From RBG-16-57-9 sp964529745 (GTDB lineage: Archaea > Thermoproteota > Bathyarchaeia > TCS64), in the NCBI GenBank assembly GCA_964529745.1, contig CAZGZR010000002.1:1-64000 (forward strand): DNA of 64,000 nt, read 5' to 3'. This document shows, piece by piece, positions 17,666-26,122 of the stretch; the stretch's first letter is position 1, and the number at the start of each line of letters is the position of its first letter. The translations under genes and the position numbers were made by a program. The notes beneath the pieces were generated by a model. That model ran no database searches. It was not told the origin of the DNA and was given only the letters and a program-made list of their open reading frames with translations.

Positions 17666-18496
17666 TCACTTTGTGATTATCGCGTCAGCTACGCTCATTC
17701 TGAGGCTCTTAATCGGTGCCTCATCTGGCCAGCCAAGGATGATGTGGCAGCGGCTCACGAAGGTCTCTGGTAGGTTGAAGTGTTCCCGTACCCTTTGTCT
17801 GCTGTCATCTCCATGGGTGAGCCAGCATGCACCAAGACCCAGTGCGTGTGCCATCAGGCAGATGTGATCTGCTGCTGTCGCAGCGTCGTAGTATAGGTTC
17901 TGAGGCACCCATGTGTCGAAAGTTAGTGCCTGGTATCCTCGCATGTCTTGGCAGACGATTATCATTACACCATTTTCGAGTGGGATGTCGCTTGTAACTA
18001 GGGACCAGTCTTTTGGGTCGCGGAGGACTATGAATCGACGTGAGTCTACGTTACATCCCACGGGGGACATCAATGCTGCATAGATCATATCGTTGATCAT
18101 CCAATCAGGGACCGGTTTATCCTTGAACTGACGTATCGAACGTCTCTCATAGAGCAGTTTTTTGACAGTCTCCATCTCTGCTGTGGTGAAAGGTTCTGGT
18201 AGTTCTGTGTCGAGTTCTACTTGTTCACCTCTGTTTAGTTTCTCTGCGATCTCGATGTTTTCTATGCACCATTTTAGGTCAGGGGTGTCGATGGGTAGCC
18301 CTCGCTCTCTCCAGATGTCAAGGAGGAACTTGGGTTGTTCTCCGAAATTTTCAGGTTTATTATATTTCCCGTTAAGAATACGGTATAGAAATACCTCTAT
18401 TCTGTGATGGGTTCTCTCATGGAGAAGGGTTCTTAGTGTTCCGACATCAATTTCGAGTAGTTGTTTTTTTGTGAAGCCATGTACTTTCTCTATCAT
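17666..18496 (-). CDS. Nitroreductase-family flavoprotein with N-terminal extension
   Basis: A 276-residue protein. The nitroreductase domain begins near residue 115 with ERRSIRQFKDKPVPDWMI (FMN-binding arginines) and ends with ILGWPDEAP; the phosphate-binding LGACWLTHG region is present. The first ~110 residues form a helical extension without a motif I recognise. Family members reduce nitro groups, quinones or flavins, or act in cofactor chemistry. Operon with the ATC-hydrolase-like gene. Confidence 0.85.
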   Translation of the reverse strand: MIEKVHGFTKKQLLEIDVGTLRTLLHERTHHRIEVFLYRILNGKYNKPENFGEQPKFLLDIWRERGLPIDTPDLKWCIENIEIAEKLNRGEQVELDTELPEPFTTAEMETVKKLLYERRSIRQFKDKPVPDWMINDMIYAALMSPVGCNVDSRRFIVLRDPKDWSLVTSDIPLENGVMIIVCQDMRGYQALTFDTWVPQNLYYDAATAADHICLMAHALGLGACWLTHGDDSRQRVREHFNLPETFVSRCHIILGWPDEAPIKSLRMSVADAIITK

Positions 18497-18530
18497 ATTT
18501 TTAACTCCTTTTACAAATGTGTTCTCGAAA

Positions 18531-18580
18531 AATATATTATATTATTAAGTTATAATATTATCGCATGCGTATAATATTCT
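18531..18580. promoter_or_regulatory. Palindrome boxes flanking CGCATGCG, nitroreductase promoter
   Basis: ATAATATTAT at 18552-18561 is followed directly by the palindrome CGCATGCG (18562-18569) and a second box ATAATATTC at 18571-18579. Further AATATATTATATTATTA lies at 18531-18546. The compact box-palindrome-box layout is unlike the other island promoters. It is 55-85 bases upstream of the nitroreductase start. Confidence 0.5.
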
Positions 18581-18717
18581 GGTTTTATAAAAGACAGCAG
18601 AATAAATAAGGCATCAACTACATTCCACCTTATGGCGGTTTGTCGCAATATACGCATGCAAAAACCACTTTAGTGAGAATTGCTAAGGTAACTCGCATAC
18701 ATAGACCCCAGATGAGT

Positions 18718-19686
18718 TCATGGGTTCCTATTTTGATCCTGTGATTTATTTACAAATGTTACAGGCTGTATGGGCTTCTCATTAACCTCAAATTTAAAGA
18801 CATCAGGTCTTGCATAATGACCTACAACATCGAAGTCAAACTTTCCACGAGCAACCTCAGAAAGGTCCAGTTCAGCGTAAAGTATTCCTTCCTCACCATA
18901 TAGAGGACCAGCTAAAACCTGACCTAGCGGGGATATAATACAACTACCCCCTAGGCACATCTCTTCTGGTTGAGATTCGAGATCCTCGATGCCAACTAAA
19001 TCCTTTGGATACATATCCTTTGTGACATACTGATTACAGCCTAGAACGAAACATCGTCCTTCGCATGCTATGTGACGAAGAGTAGCTTGCCATGTATCTC
19101 GTGAATCCGCTGTAGGGGCGAGATAAATCTCGACACCCTTACCATACATCGCCATCCGAGCTAGGGGCATATAATTTTCCCAACAAATTAATCCGCCTAT
19201 TTTACCAATGTCAGTTGAAATTACGGAAAGAGTACTGCCGTCTCCTTCCCCCCAAATGAGTCTTTCACTCGCTGTGGGTTTCAGCTTACGGTGTTTACCC
19301 AATAGTTTTCCATCTGGACCAAAATACAAGAGAGTACAATAAAGGGTACCTTGACTATATTCACTATCCCTCTCAATAACTCCCATGGCTAAGTATACTT
19401 CTGATTCCCTTGCAGCCTCACCCAATATCTCAGTATAGGAACTGGGCACCTCGATAGAATTCGACCAGTATCTCTCCCACGTTTGTCTGCCCTGTTTAGT
19501 CCGGTTTCCAACAACGGTTCCAAAAGTCAGACCCCTTGGATACGCAGGGATAAAAGCCTCTGGGAAAAGAACCAAGTCTACACTGTTTGAAGACGCTTCT
19601 TTAATCAGTTTACATGCCTTCGTAATGGATTCTTCCCGTTTGAAAAGGACAGGTGCGGCTTGAACTACGCCAACTTTGCATCTCAT
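18718..19686 (-). CDS. Nitrilase
   Basis: A 322-residue carbon-nitrogen hydrolase of the true nitrilase branch: nitrile to carboxylic acid plus ammonia. The catalytic triad is complete: E43 in FPEAFIPAYPRG, K134 in KHRKLKPTASERLIWG, C168 in GGLICWENYMPLARM. The conserved run APTADSRDTWQATLRHIA follows. These motifs match nitrilases proper rather than amidases or omega-amidases. Substrate unknown; beta-cyanoalanine would suit the neighbouring asparaginase and aspartase. It has its own promoter with island-type boxes and is 220 bases upstream of the nitroreductase operon on the same strand. Confidence 0.9.
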   Translation of the reverse strand: MRCKVGVVQAAPVLFKREESITKACKLIKEASSNSVDLVLFPEAFIPAYPRGLTFGTVVGNRTKQGRQTWERYWSNSIEVPSSYTEILGEAARESEVYLAMGVIERDSEYSQGTLYCTLLYFGPDGKLLGKHRKLKPTASERLIWGEGDGSTLSVISTDIGKIGGLICWENYMPLARMAMYGKGVEIYLAPTADSRDTWQATLRHIACEGRCFVLGCNQYVTKDMYPKDLVGIEDLESQPEEMCLGGSCIISPLGQVLAGPLYGEEGILYAELDLSEVARGKFDFDVVGHYARPDVFKFEVNEKPIQPVTFVNKSQDQNRNP

Positions 19687-19701
19687 ATCTAGCTCTCTCT
19701 A

Positions 19702-19730
19702 AATAATATTCTAATTAAATAATATATAAC
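19702..19730. promoter_or_regulatory. Palindrome box and TATA region of the nitrilase gene
   Basis: AATAATATTC at 19702-19711 (island box variant) and TATATATTATTTAATT on the minus strand (19713-19728) as the likely TATA region, about 27-43 bases before the start. AATAATATCATT near 19763 is a weaker copy. The rest of 19731-19960 holds nothing I recognise. Confidence 0.4.
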
Positions 19731-19960
19731 ACGAGTGCTAAATTGGGCGACCTTTGTGTCAACAATAATATCATTGATTATAGTAAAAACCGGTTATAGA
19801 AGTTGATGATTTCTTGAGGTTTTTCTTTGATTGGTTGTTCAAGATACGATGAATGTTGCTCCATTTTATTCGGATTAATTTAGCTACTAAGTATTTAGAA
19901 TACACGTGAACGAGCGCGCTTCATGGAGAAAACTGTCCATCTAACGAGGTTGCATCCGTT

Positions 19961-19994
19961 GTGTGGGTGGGGCCACACTTTTTACATGTAAAAA
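19961..19994. repeat. G-rich hairpin followed by TTTACATGTAAA
   Basis: GTGTGG and CCACAC pair across GTGGGG, then the palindrome TTTTTACATGTAAAAA covers the stop codon of the membrane protein gene. A similar arrangement (G-rich hairpin, then ATTTACAGGTAAAT) occurs at 29939-29980. It may be a terminator or a dispersed element. Confidence 0.35.
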
Positions 19995-20377
19995 TGAGGC
20001 GAGTTTTCTTCTCTATAAATTCTAATGGATAACACGAGTGTCAGCAACGAGAATGAATACCTCAACACTGTTTGCCACCAGTTGTTTAACGGGCTGTGCA
20101 GACCAGCGTCAGCTAACTGCCCCAACGACAATACGACGAACAGAGTATTCATAACCAAGAAAACAGCCTCCAGCCCGATCAGGCCTTTGAGTCCAAACCT
20201 TTTCCCGGATACATATAGAGAGGCAAGGCTTCCCATCAACGCGTATATCAACAAGACGGTTAAAGCGCTTTCAGAGTCATTGAATCGGTATTGGTCCATT
20301 CCGACGATGTATCCTCCGAAGAGTAGACGGAAAAACAGCGTAATGACCAAGGCTTTTTCGTTATTTGTGAGAATCAT
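19982..20377 (-). CDS. Small four-helix membrane protein, unknown
   Basis: About 131 residues with four predicted membrane helices (roughly residues 8-28, 38-56, 66-86 and 100-120) and a charged C-terminus. No family recognised. I chose ATG 20377, ten bases after the dehydrogenase stop; a start at 20398 would overlap that gene by 11 bases. Likely co-transcribed with it. Confidence 0.55.
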   Translation of the reverse strand: MILTNNEKALVITLFFRLLFGGYIVGMDQYRFNDSESALTVLLIYALMGSLASLYVSGKRFGLKGLIGLEAVFLVMNTLFVVLSLGQLADAGLHSPLNNWWQTVLRYSFSLLTLVLSIRIYREENSPHFYM

Positions 20378-20387
20378 AGTAATCAGC

Positions 20388-21323
20388 CTAGGCTCCATGG
20401 AGGCTTGTCGGTTGAGACACGTTGACGATCACGTTTCCCTTTTTGTGCCCTTTCTCGACGTACCGGTGGGCCTCGACGATCTCCTCCAACGTGTAGCGCC
20501 TGTCTATGACTGTCTTCAGCTTCCCCTCCTCGATGAGCCCCTTGAGGAACACCAGGTCTTCGCGCTTGGGTTCGGGGCCCGTCGTCCTTATGTATCTCCC
20601 GTTCGGGGCGAGTATCTTCTCGCATCTCTGTTTCGAGCTCTTGCTGACCGCGTCGAAGACGAGGTCGTATTGTTTATCGGATTTCGTGAAGTCCTCTTCG
20701 GTGTAGTCGATGACGTGATCCGCGCCGAGAGACCTCACCAACTCGAGGTTCGCCGTGCTGCAGACCCCTGTCACCTCGGCTCCGAAGTACTTGGCTATCT
20801 GGACCCCATATGTTCCCAGGGCCCCGGAGGCGCCGTTGATGAGCACCCTGTCGCCGCTCTTGATCCTCCCCGTGTCTCTGAGGAACACCAGCGCCGCGCA
20901 TCCGCTGGCCGGGACCGGCGCAGCCTCCTCGAAGGTCATGTTTCCGGGTTTCAACGCGACGACTCCGTCTTCCGGCAGGCACACGTACTCGGCGTGGGCC
21001 CCGAAGCGTAGCCCCATGGAGGCAAAGACTTCATCGCCTTCGCTGAACCTTGCCACGTTTTTACCCTTGGATTCTACCGTGCCCGCCAGCTCCATCCCCA
21101 GTACCTTCCTCCTGGGGCCTGTGACGCCTATGAAGAGCCGCCCCATGATTCTTTCAAGCAGCGAGCCGGGGATCGATAGGCCTCGCATCCGGGTGTCTCC
21201 ACGGTGCAGCGTGGTGGCGATTGTCTTGACCAGTATCTCGTCGTCTCTCGGCGTGGGTTTTGGTATTTCTCGGATTTGGAGGACCTCTGGTGGTCCATAT
21301 TCCTCGTAAACAGCCGCCTTCAT
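20388..21323 (-). CDS. NAD(P)H:quinone oxidoreductase-like MDR protein
   Basis: A 311-residue medium-chain dehydrogenase/reductase without structural or catalytic zinc ligands, as in zeta-crystallin-type quinone reductases. Family opening MKAAVYEEYGPPEVLQI; nucleotide-binding loop NGASGALGTYGVQIAKYFGAEV near residues 147-168; closing GKKKGNVIV-like segment. Substrate uncertain. Confidence 0.85.
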   Translation of the reverse strand: MKAAVYEEYGPPEVLQIREIPKPTPRDDEILVKTIATTLHRGDTRMRGLSIPGSLLERIMGRLFIGVTGPRRKVLGMELAGTVESKGKNVARFSEGDEVFASMGLRFGAHAEYVCLPEDGVVALKPGNMTFEEAAPVPASGCAALVFLRDTGRIKSGDRVLINGASGALGTYGVQIAKYFGAEVTGVCSTANLELVRSLGADHVIDYTEEDFTKSDKQYDLVFDAVSKSSKQRCEKILAPNGRYIRTTGPEPKREDLVFLKGLIEEGKLKTVIDRRYTLEEIVEAHRYVEKGHKKGNVIVNVSQPTSLHGA

Positions 21324-21425
21324 CGAGCCCCGTCTCTCCGGGCTATCTGGGTTAACCCTGCTTAATTTGATTTGGATCGGGTGGCTCGCTAAACTTCTTT
21401 ATCGTGCGACTCAAATAATTCTGGC

Positions 21426-21845
21426 ATGTCTGAGACAGACGAGATCTTCACGGTGGTGCGGAAGTACTGGAAGATCCTGGTAAAATGGGTTCTGCGGCTG
21501 CACGATTACCCTGAGATCACCGTCGATGAGTTGTATACTCGGTTTAACTCGGGTGATCCGCCCCTGATGATTGACATCCGATCCATCGATGACTACATGG
21601 GTGACGGATACTCAGCGTATGGACACATCCCTGGCGCGGTGTCGATCCCTATGCTGGAGCTGGAGACCAGGCTGGGGGAGCTCGAGGAATACATGGAGAA
21701 AGAGATAGTGACGATGTGCCCTGGGGGCGGGTTATCGCTGGCGGCGGTTGACGTCATGATGGAAGCGGGTTTCAACGACGTTAAGAGCCTCAAGGGTGGT
21801 ACCGATGCGTGGCACAGGAGAGGATACCCCACCACGTCTGGCTAG
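21426..21845 (+). CDS. Rhodanese-domain sulfurtransferase, first of a tandem pair
   Basis: 139 residues. The rhodanese domain spans about 35-135 with MIDIRSIDDY, HIPGAVSIP and the active-site loop MCPGGGLS carrying the persulfide cysteine. The first ~30 residues are an amphipathic helical lead. The next gene is a close paralogue, and a TusA-like protein faces them, so the locus probably handles persulfide sulfur. Confidence 0.88.
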   Translation: MSETDEIFTVVRKYWKILVKWVLRLHDYPEITVDELYTRFNSGDPPLMIDIRSIDDYMGDGYSAYGHIPGAVSIPMLELETRLGELEEYMEKEIVTMCPGGGLSLAAVDVMMEAGFNDVKSLKGGTDAWHRRGYPTTSG

Positions 21846-21893
21846 ACGTCAACCTTTTATTGGCCAGTTAGCTTGGTTGGGTGGTGTCCGGGG

Positions 21894-22307
21894 ATGAACT
21901 GGGTTCTACGATCCATGCTCAAGTACAATAGAAAGACGCTGCAGATACTATGGCACGCTTTCGCACAGGAGAACTCCCAGTGGGCCGAGATCACCGTTGA
22001 CGAGTTAGCGGAACGCCTGGAATCAGACCCCCCGGCACTGTTGATCGACGTACGATCCGGCGAGGACTTCAACGGGGGCTATGGCCACCTCCCAGGCGCG
22101 AGGCTGATACCCATGCTGGAGCTGGAGTCAAGACTGGACGAGCTTGAGGAGTATAGGGAGAAGGAGGTCGTCACGATGTGCCCAGGCGGAGGACTATCCC
22201 TGGTAGCTGTTGACATCATGAACGAGGCCGGGTTCAAGGATGTGAAGAGCCTCACGGGTGGCACTGACATGTGGCACCAGAAAGGCTATCCAACCACGTT
22301 GGAGTGA
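21894..22307 (+). CDS. Rhodanese-domain sulfurtransferase, second of a tandem pair
   Basis: 137 residues from the ATG at 21894 (an upstream TTG at 21873 is less likely). Domain motifs LIDVRSGEDF, HLPGARLIP and MCPGGGLS repeat those of the preceding gene; the two share most of the C-terminal half, ending in KGYPTT versus RGYPTT. A recent tandem duplication with both catalytic cysteines kept. Confidence 0.88.
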   Translation: MNWVLRSMLKYNRKTLQILWHAFAQENSQWAEITVDELAERLESDPPALLIDVRSGEDFNGGYGHLPGARLIPMLELESRLDELEEYREKEVVTMCPGGGLSLVAVDIMNEAGFKDVKSLTGGTDMWHQKGYPTTLE

Positions 22308-22309
22308 CT

Positions 22310-22546
22310 TTATTTCTGTCTCTTTATCAGGAACCGGAACCTCTCAGGGCCAAGTTCCTCAAATGAAAGGAGTTCCTGTTTGGTGGTTTTCGCCCAGATG
22401 GGGATGTCTCTCTTGCTGCCAGGGTCGGTGGTGAGTATTTCGAGCACCTGACCGATCCTGATCTTCTTGATGGCTTGCATCGACTTGGTGATGGGCATCG
22501 GGCAGTATAGCCCCCTCGCGTCAACGGTCTTGTCTACCTTAGTCAT
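22310..22546 (-). CDS. TusA-family sulfur carrier
   Basis: 78 residues with the SirA/TusA fold. DARGLYCPMPITKSMQAI carries the CPxP motif near residue 14. It accepts persulfide sulfur from rhodaneses in other organisms. ATG 22546 is preferred over 22558. It converges with the second rhodanese gene with two bases between stops. Confidence 0.85.
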   Translation of the reverse strand: MTKVDKTVDARGLYCPMPITKSMQAIKKIRIGQVLEILTTDPGSKRDIPIWAKTTKQELLSFEELGPERFRFLIKRQK

Positions 22547-22571
22547 TCTTCCATACATATTGGCTCTCCCA

Positions 22572-23267
22572 TTATTGCTCGTTGGCGTCGATTGCAGATT
22601 GGTTGAAGCCTTTGATGATCAACCACAACGCGAAGACCATTTCACCGATACCACCGGGAGCATTCAGCAGCAGGTACGTCGTTGAGCGTGACTCAAACCC
22701 GAAGATCAGTAGGAACGCCGAGGCCAGGAACAGGACGGCTCCAATTAGGCTCCATCCAGATAGCCATCGGGGTATCAGCTCTGATCTGTATAGCATATAG
22801 TAGAACATGATGGAGCCTAGGCTGAAGGCGAACTGTGCGAAGATGCTCTGCGCAGACCGTAAGGATAACACCAGCAAGCTCAGCTGAGTAAGAATCGCGT
22901 CTGATGATCCAGCTACCGCATACTCCTTGCTCAACGATAACAGCGCCAGCAGGCAGATCGTGCCAACGGTGAACATGATGCCCTCAACGAGCCTTCCAGC
23001 TACGTAGCCTAGAGCCATGCTCTGGTTCATCTTTCTCAAGATCGGGTACATGCAGATGGGTATCGATGCAACGGCTACTGCCATGGTGAACTCCAGCAGC
23101 GCCCCTATCCGTGCATTGGTCTCATCTGATGCCAGAATCCATACGTTGTCTATGCTCTCCGGCCCAAATATCGCCGGCACAAAGGCTACGCTCAGAAGGG
23201 GTGCCGCCGTCGCTATTAGAAATAGTGCTCCGACGATTCTCGCGGTGTTTCTTGGATTCATTTTCAT
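22572..23267 (-). CDS. DUF4386-family membrane protein
   Basis: 231 residues, about six membrane helices, with the family opening NPRNTARIVGALFLIATAAPLLS. Function unknown. It lies just upstream of tusA on the same strand. Confidence 0.75.
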   Translation of the reverse strand: MKMNPRNTARIVGALFLIATAAPLLSVAFVPAIFGPESIDNVWILASDETNARIGALLEFTMAVAVASIPICMYPILRKMNQSMALGYVAGRLVEGIMFTVGTICLLALLSLSKEYAVAGSSDAILTQLSLLVLSLRSAQSIFAQFAFSLGSIMFYYMLYRSELIPRWLSGWSLIGAVLFLASAFLLIFGFESRSTTYLLLNAPGGIGEMVFALWLIIKGFNQSAIDANEQ

Positions 23268-23460
23268 CCTCTTCCTAATTCAGGGAGTGTTGGAAGACGG
23301 TTTGTAATTAACATTTGTTCCCACCTTTAGGCGAGCTTAAACTCTACCGAGCAATGTCACGATGAGGGTGCGTCATCTCGGGGTTGAAGTTTTACACCCT
23401 TAAACAAAAGCCATGAGCCGAACCCATCGGCTCAGAATAGAGGATAAAAGGGGATCAGAA

Positions 23461-23847
23461 TCACTCCTTCAGAGGCACATCATATGTATACCTTCTAGTG
23501 TCGGCGTTCAACCCGTAGATGAAGACGAATTTCTCCTCTCCATCGTTCACGATCTTGTGTTTAGCCGCGACCGGTATATAGATGGCAGTACCCGGGGTCG
23601 CGTCTATCACTTCCTCATCAACGGTAACCTTTGCATTACCCTCGAGAACATAGTAGAACTCGGCGTCGTCTTGGTGATGGTGCAAGTCGAGTACCTTACC
23701 TGGATCGAGGCTTCCTAACCCTATACAAAGATCGTTGGATCCCGTCTCTCTCCAGATCAGGCGCTTGTAGTTGAGCCAGTCCCTTGGGTCGTCGTTTCTC
23801 CGCCACGGGACGTCTTCTAATCTGACGGCCCTCTTCAATTTACTCAT
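23461..23847 (-). CDS. Cupin-domain protein
   Basis: 128 residues forming one small beta-barrel. Metal-binding motif 1 reads LDLHHHQDDAEFYYVLEG near residues 55-72 and motif 2 PVAAKHKIVNDG near 95-106. No other domain; could be an isomerase, a dioxygenase fragment or a binding protein. Confidence 0.8.
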   Translation of the reverse strand: MSKLKRAVRLEDVPWRRNDDPRDWLNYKRLIWRETGSNDLCIGLGSLDPGKVLDLHHHQDDAEFYYVLEGNAKVTVDEEVIDATPGTAIYIPVAAKHKIVNDGEEKFVFIYGLNADTRRYTYDVPLKE

Positions 23848-24039
23848 TGGGGTCCCTCACTCTCGAGCAAACTTTCTCTAGATTTAATTTTTTCGTCGTA
23901 CAAGGAAATTAGTAAAAAACAAGATACTGATCGATGATTGTTGGGGATGACACCGAGAAAACGAGATCTATCCTAATCTGACTCGATGGTTTTATCCTCG
24001 CTTCACTGGGTCCAGGATCATGTGCAGATAAAATAAATT

Positions 24040-25980
24040 TTAGATATCCATGGCAGAGAAATAGCCCATGTGAATCGCCTCCATGGCCGTCGCCGGCTGT
24101 AGACAGTCTCCAATCACGATGAAATCCGGTGCGCAGCTGCGCAGGGACTCGACCGTCTCTGTTCTCGGCTTCAGCCCCACCGCCAATAATATCGTGTCCG
24201 CCTCGTAGAACCTTTCTTCTCCTTCCATATTCACTGCAGACACGCCTCCCTCCGTCACTCGTGTGCACTTTACGCGTGTCTCCAGCCTGACGCTTTTCTC
24301 AAGCTCCCTCATCAGCCCCAGCCAGTGCAGGTAAGGCGCATCCGCCGCCGCCTTCTCAAGCATCTCCAGGATGGTCACATCCTTGCCTAGGTGAGCGAGA
24401 TGTAATCCTTCCTCACAACCCACCAAGCCGCCTCCGATGACTACCACCCTCTCACCTACGGCGTCTTCATCGTACATGCTTGCTGCGACGACCACGTTTC
24501 TGTTCTTTACCCCGGGCATGTCGGGAATTATTGGCTCGGCTCCCACCGCTGCGATTAATACGTCGGGGGAAACCTCTCCAACAACCTCGGGCGTGACTTC
24601 CGTGTCCATCATCAATCTAATCGGTCGTTCCTGCACTCGCCGGATGAGCACTTCAGTGAGCTTCCTCGTATCCTCCTTGAAGTATTCACGTTCAGCGTAC
24701 ACCAGCGTCCCGCCGAGCCGGTTCCTTTTTTCGCATAGGATCACCTCGTGTCCCCGGTCAGCGGCGGTGATGGCCGCCTGCATCCCGCCCGGTCCGCCTC
24801 CCACCACCATCACCTTCTTCCTTCCGCCGCTTGGTTGGACAAACCGGCTCTCGTACTCCCTGCCTATGATGGGGTTAACGACACACCTGACGACGCCCCT
24901 CGGATGCTTCACGTATGGGGTGAAGTTCTGGCTGATGCAGTAGTTACAGCGGATGCACGGCGTGATGTCCTCCTCGTTTCCTTTTCTCGCCTTCTCCGGC
25001 AGGTAGGGGTCCGCCAAGAGCGCTCTGCCGAGGGTTATCATGTCCGCCTTCCCGGTCTCAAGGATCTCCTCCATGTGTGCGGGGTCGTTCAACGCCCCAA
25101 CCGTGTTCACCGGGGTCTCCACGGCCTTCTTGATCGCCTCGGCGAGATACACGTTGCAGCCCCGGGGGAGAAACATGCTGGGGAACATCCTGAGGCCGGC
25201 GGCTCGATCATGGAACGTCGCCGCGGATACGTGAATCAGATCGACCTTGCCATCCAGTACTTTCGCGAGTTCAACTGTCTCCTCTAGCCTCATCCCACCC
25301 TCCGTGAACTCGTCGCCGCTCAGGCGTATCTCGATGGGGAAGTCTGGTCCACATTTTTCCCGTATGTCTTCGATGATCATCGACGCTATGCGTGCCCTGT
25401 TCTCGATGCTTCCCCCGTAGCGGTCCTCCCTGTGGTTGTGCAGCGGGGAGAACCACTGTGAAAGGAGCCAGCCGTGGCCCCCGTGGATCATGCACATCTG
25501 CACGCCGCCCAGCTTGGCCATCTCGGCCGCGTCTCCGAAGGCGTTCACCACCTGTTGGATCTCTGGTTCTCCCATCTCGATGATCTGTTTGCCGTAGAAC
25601 GAGGTCCCCGCGCTTGGGCCATACACCGCCCCGTCTGGTCGCTGTGTCCTTGACCGGATTCCTGCGTGCAGTAACTCGATTGAGGGAATCGCTCCATGTC
25701 TCTTGATCGCGTCCGTGGTGTTAATGAGAGAAGGCAGGATTCCCGGGTCGTCCAGCGGGGTCACCTTTCCGTGGGATGTTCCCCTCGAATCCACCATGCT
25801 TTCCCCTAGGGTGACGATGGCTACCCCGCCTTTCGCCCGGAGCTCGTAGTACGCTGTGCCTTCGGGGGTGATGTATCCCTCTGGTGTGCCGTGAACCCCC
25901 ATGGGCGCTGATTCAATACGATTCCTTAACGTATAGGGCCCTAGTTTCATCGGGCTGAAGAGTTTTGGAAAACGATTCAT
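24040..25980 (-). CDS. FMN/FAD/[4Fe-4S] old-yellow-enzyme-type oxidoreductase
   Basis: About 646 residues, in the 2,4-dienoyl-CoA reductase/trimethylamine dehydrogenase class. An N-terminal FMN barrel (about 1-360) opens LFSPMKLGPYTLRNRI and contains MIHGGHGWLLSQWFSPLHN. A cysteine cluster CIRCNYCI plus a later RCVVNP cysteine binds 4Fe-4S (about 340-370). The C-terminal FAD/NAD half has VVGGGPGGMQAA and VIGGGLVGCEEGL. ATG 25980 is preceded by GAGGG, better than TTG 25998. Substrate unknown; anaerobic reduction of an unsaturated compound is likely. No partner genes nearby. Confidence 0.88.
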   Translation of the reverse strand: MNRFPKLFSPMKLGPYTLRNRIESAPMGVHGTPEGYITPEGTAYYELRAKGGVAIVTLGESMVDSRGTSHGKVTPLDDPGILPSLINTTDAIKRHGAIPSIELLHAGIRSRTQRPDGAVYGPSAGTSFYGKQIIEMGEPEIQQVVNAFGDAAEMAKLGGVQMCMIHGGHGWLLSQWFSPLHNHREDRYGGSIENRARIASMIIEDIREKCGPDFPIEIRLSGDEFTEGGMRLEETVELAKVLDGKVDLIHVSAATFHDRAAGLRMFPSMFLPRGCNVYLAEAIKKAVETPVNTVGALNDPAHMEEILETGKADMITLGRALLADPYLPEKARKGNEEDITPCIRCNYCISQNFTPYVKHPRGVVRCVVNPIIGREYESRFVQPSGGRKKVMVVGGGPGGMQAAITAADRGHEVILCEKRNRLGGTLVYAEREYFKEDTRKLTEVLIRRVQERPIRLMMDTEVTPEVVGEVSPDVLIAAVGAEPIIPDMPGVKNRNVVVAASMYDEDAVGERVVVIGGGLVGCEEGLHLAHLGKDVTILEMLEKAAADAPYLHWLGLMRELEKSVRLETRVKCTRVTEGGVSAVNMEGEERFYEADTILLAVGLKPRTETVESLRSCAPDFIVIGDCLQPATAMEAIHMGYFSAMDI

Positions 25981-26122
25981 AGTATTCCCTCTGTACAATA
26001 ACCTATAGGCAAAGAATCCTCATTTAAAATAGTCATCACAACGAAAATTTGTGCTCCTATCACTTTGTTTAGTTGCGTTTGCAATATGAGAGCAGGGTTC
26101 CTGCCTTAAACGATCCCCGTTC

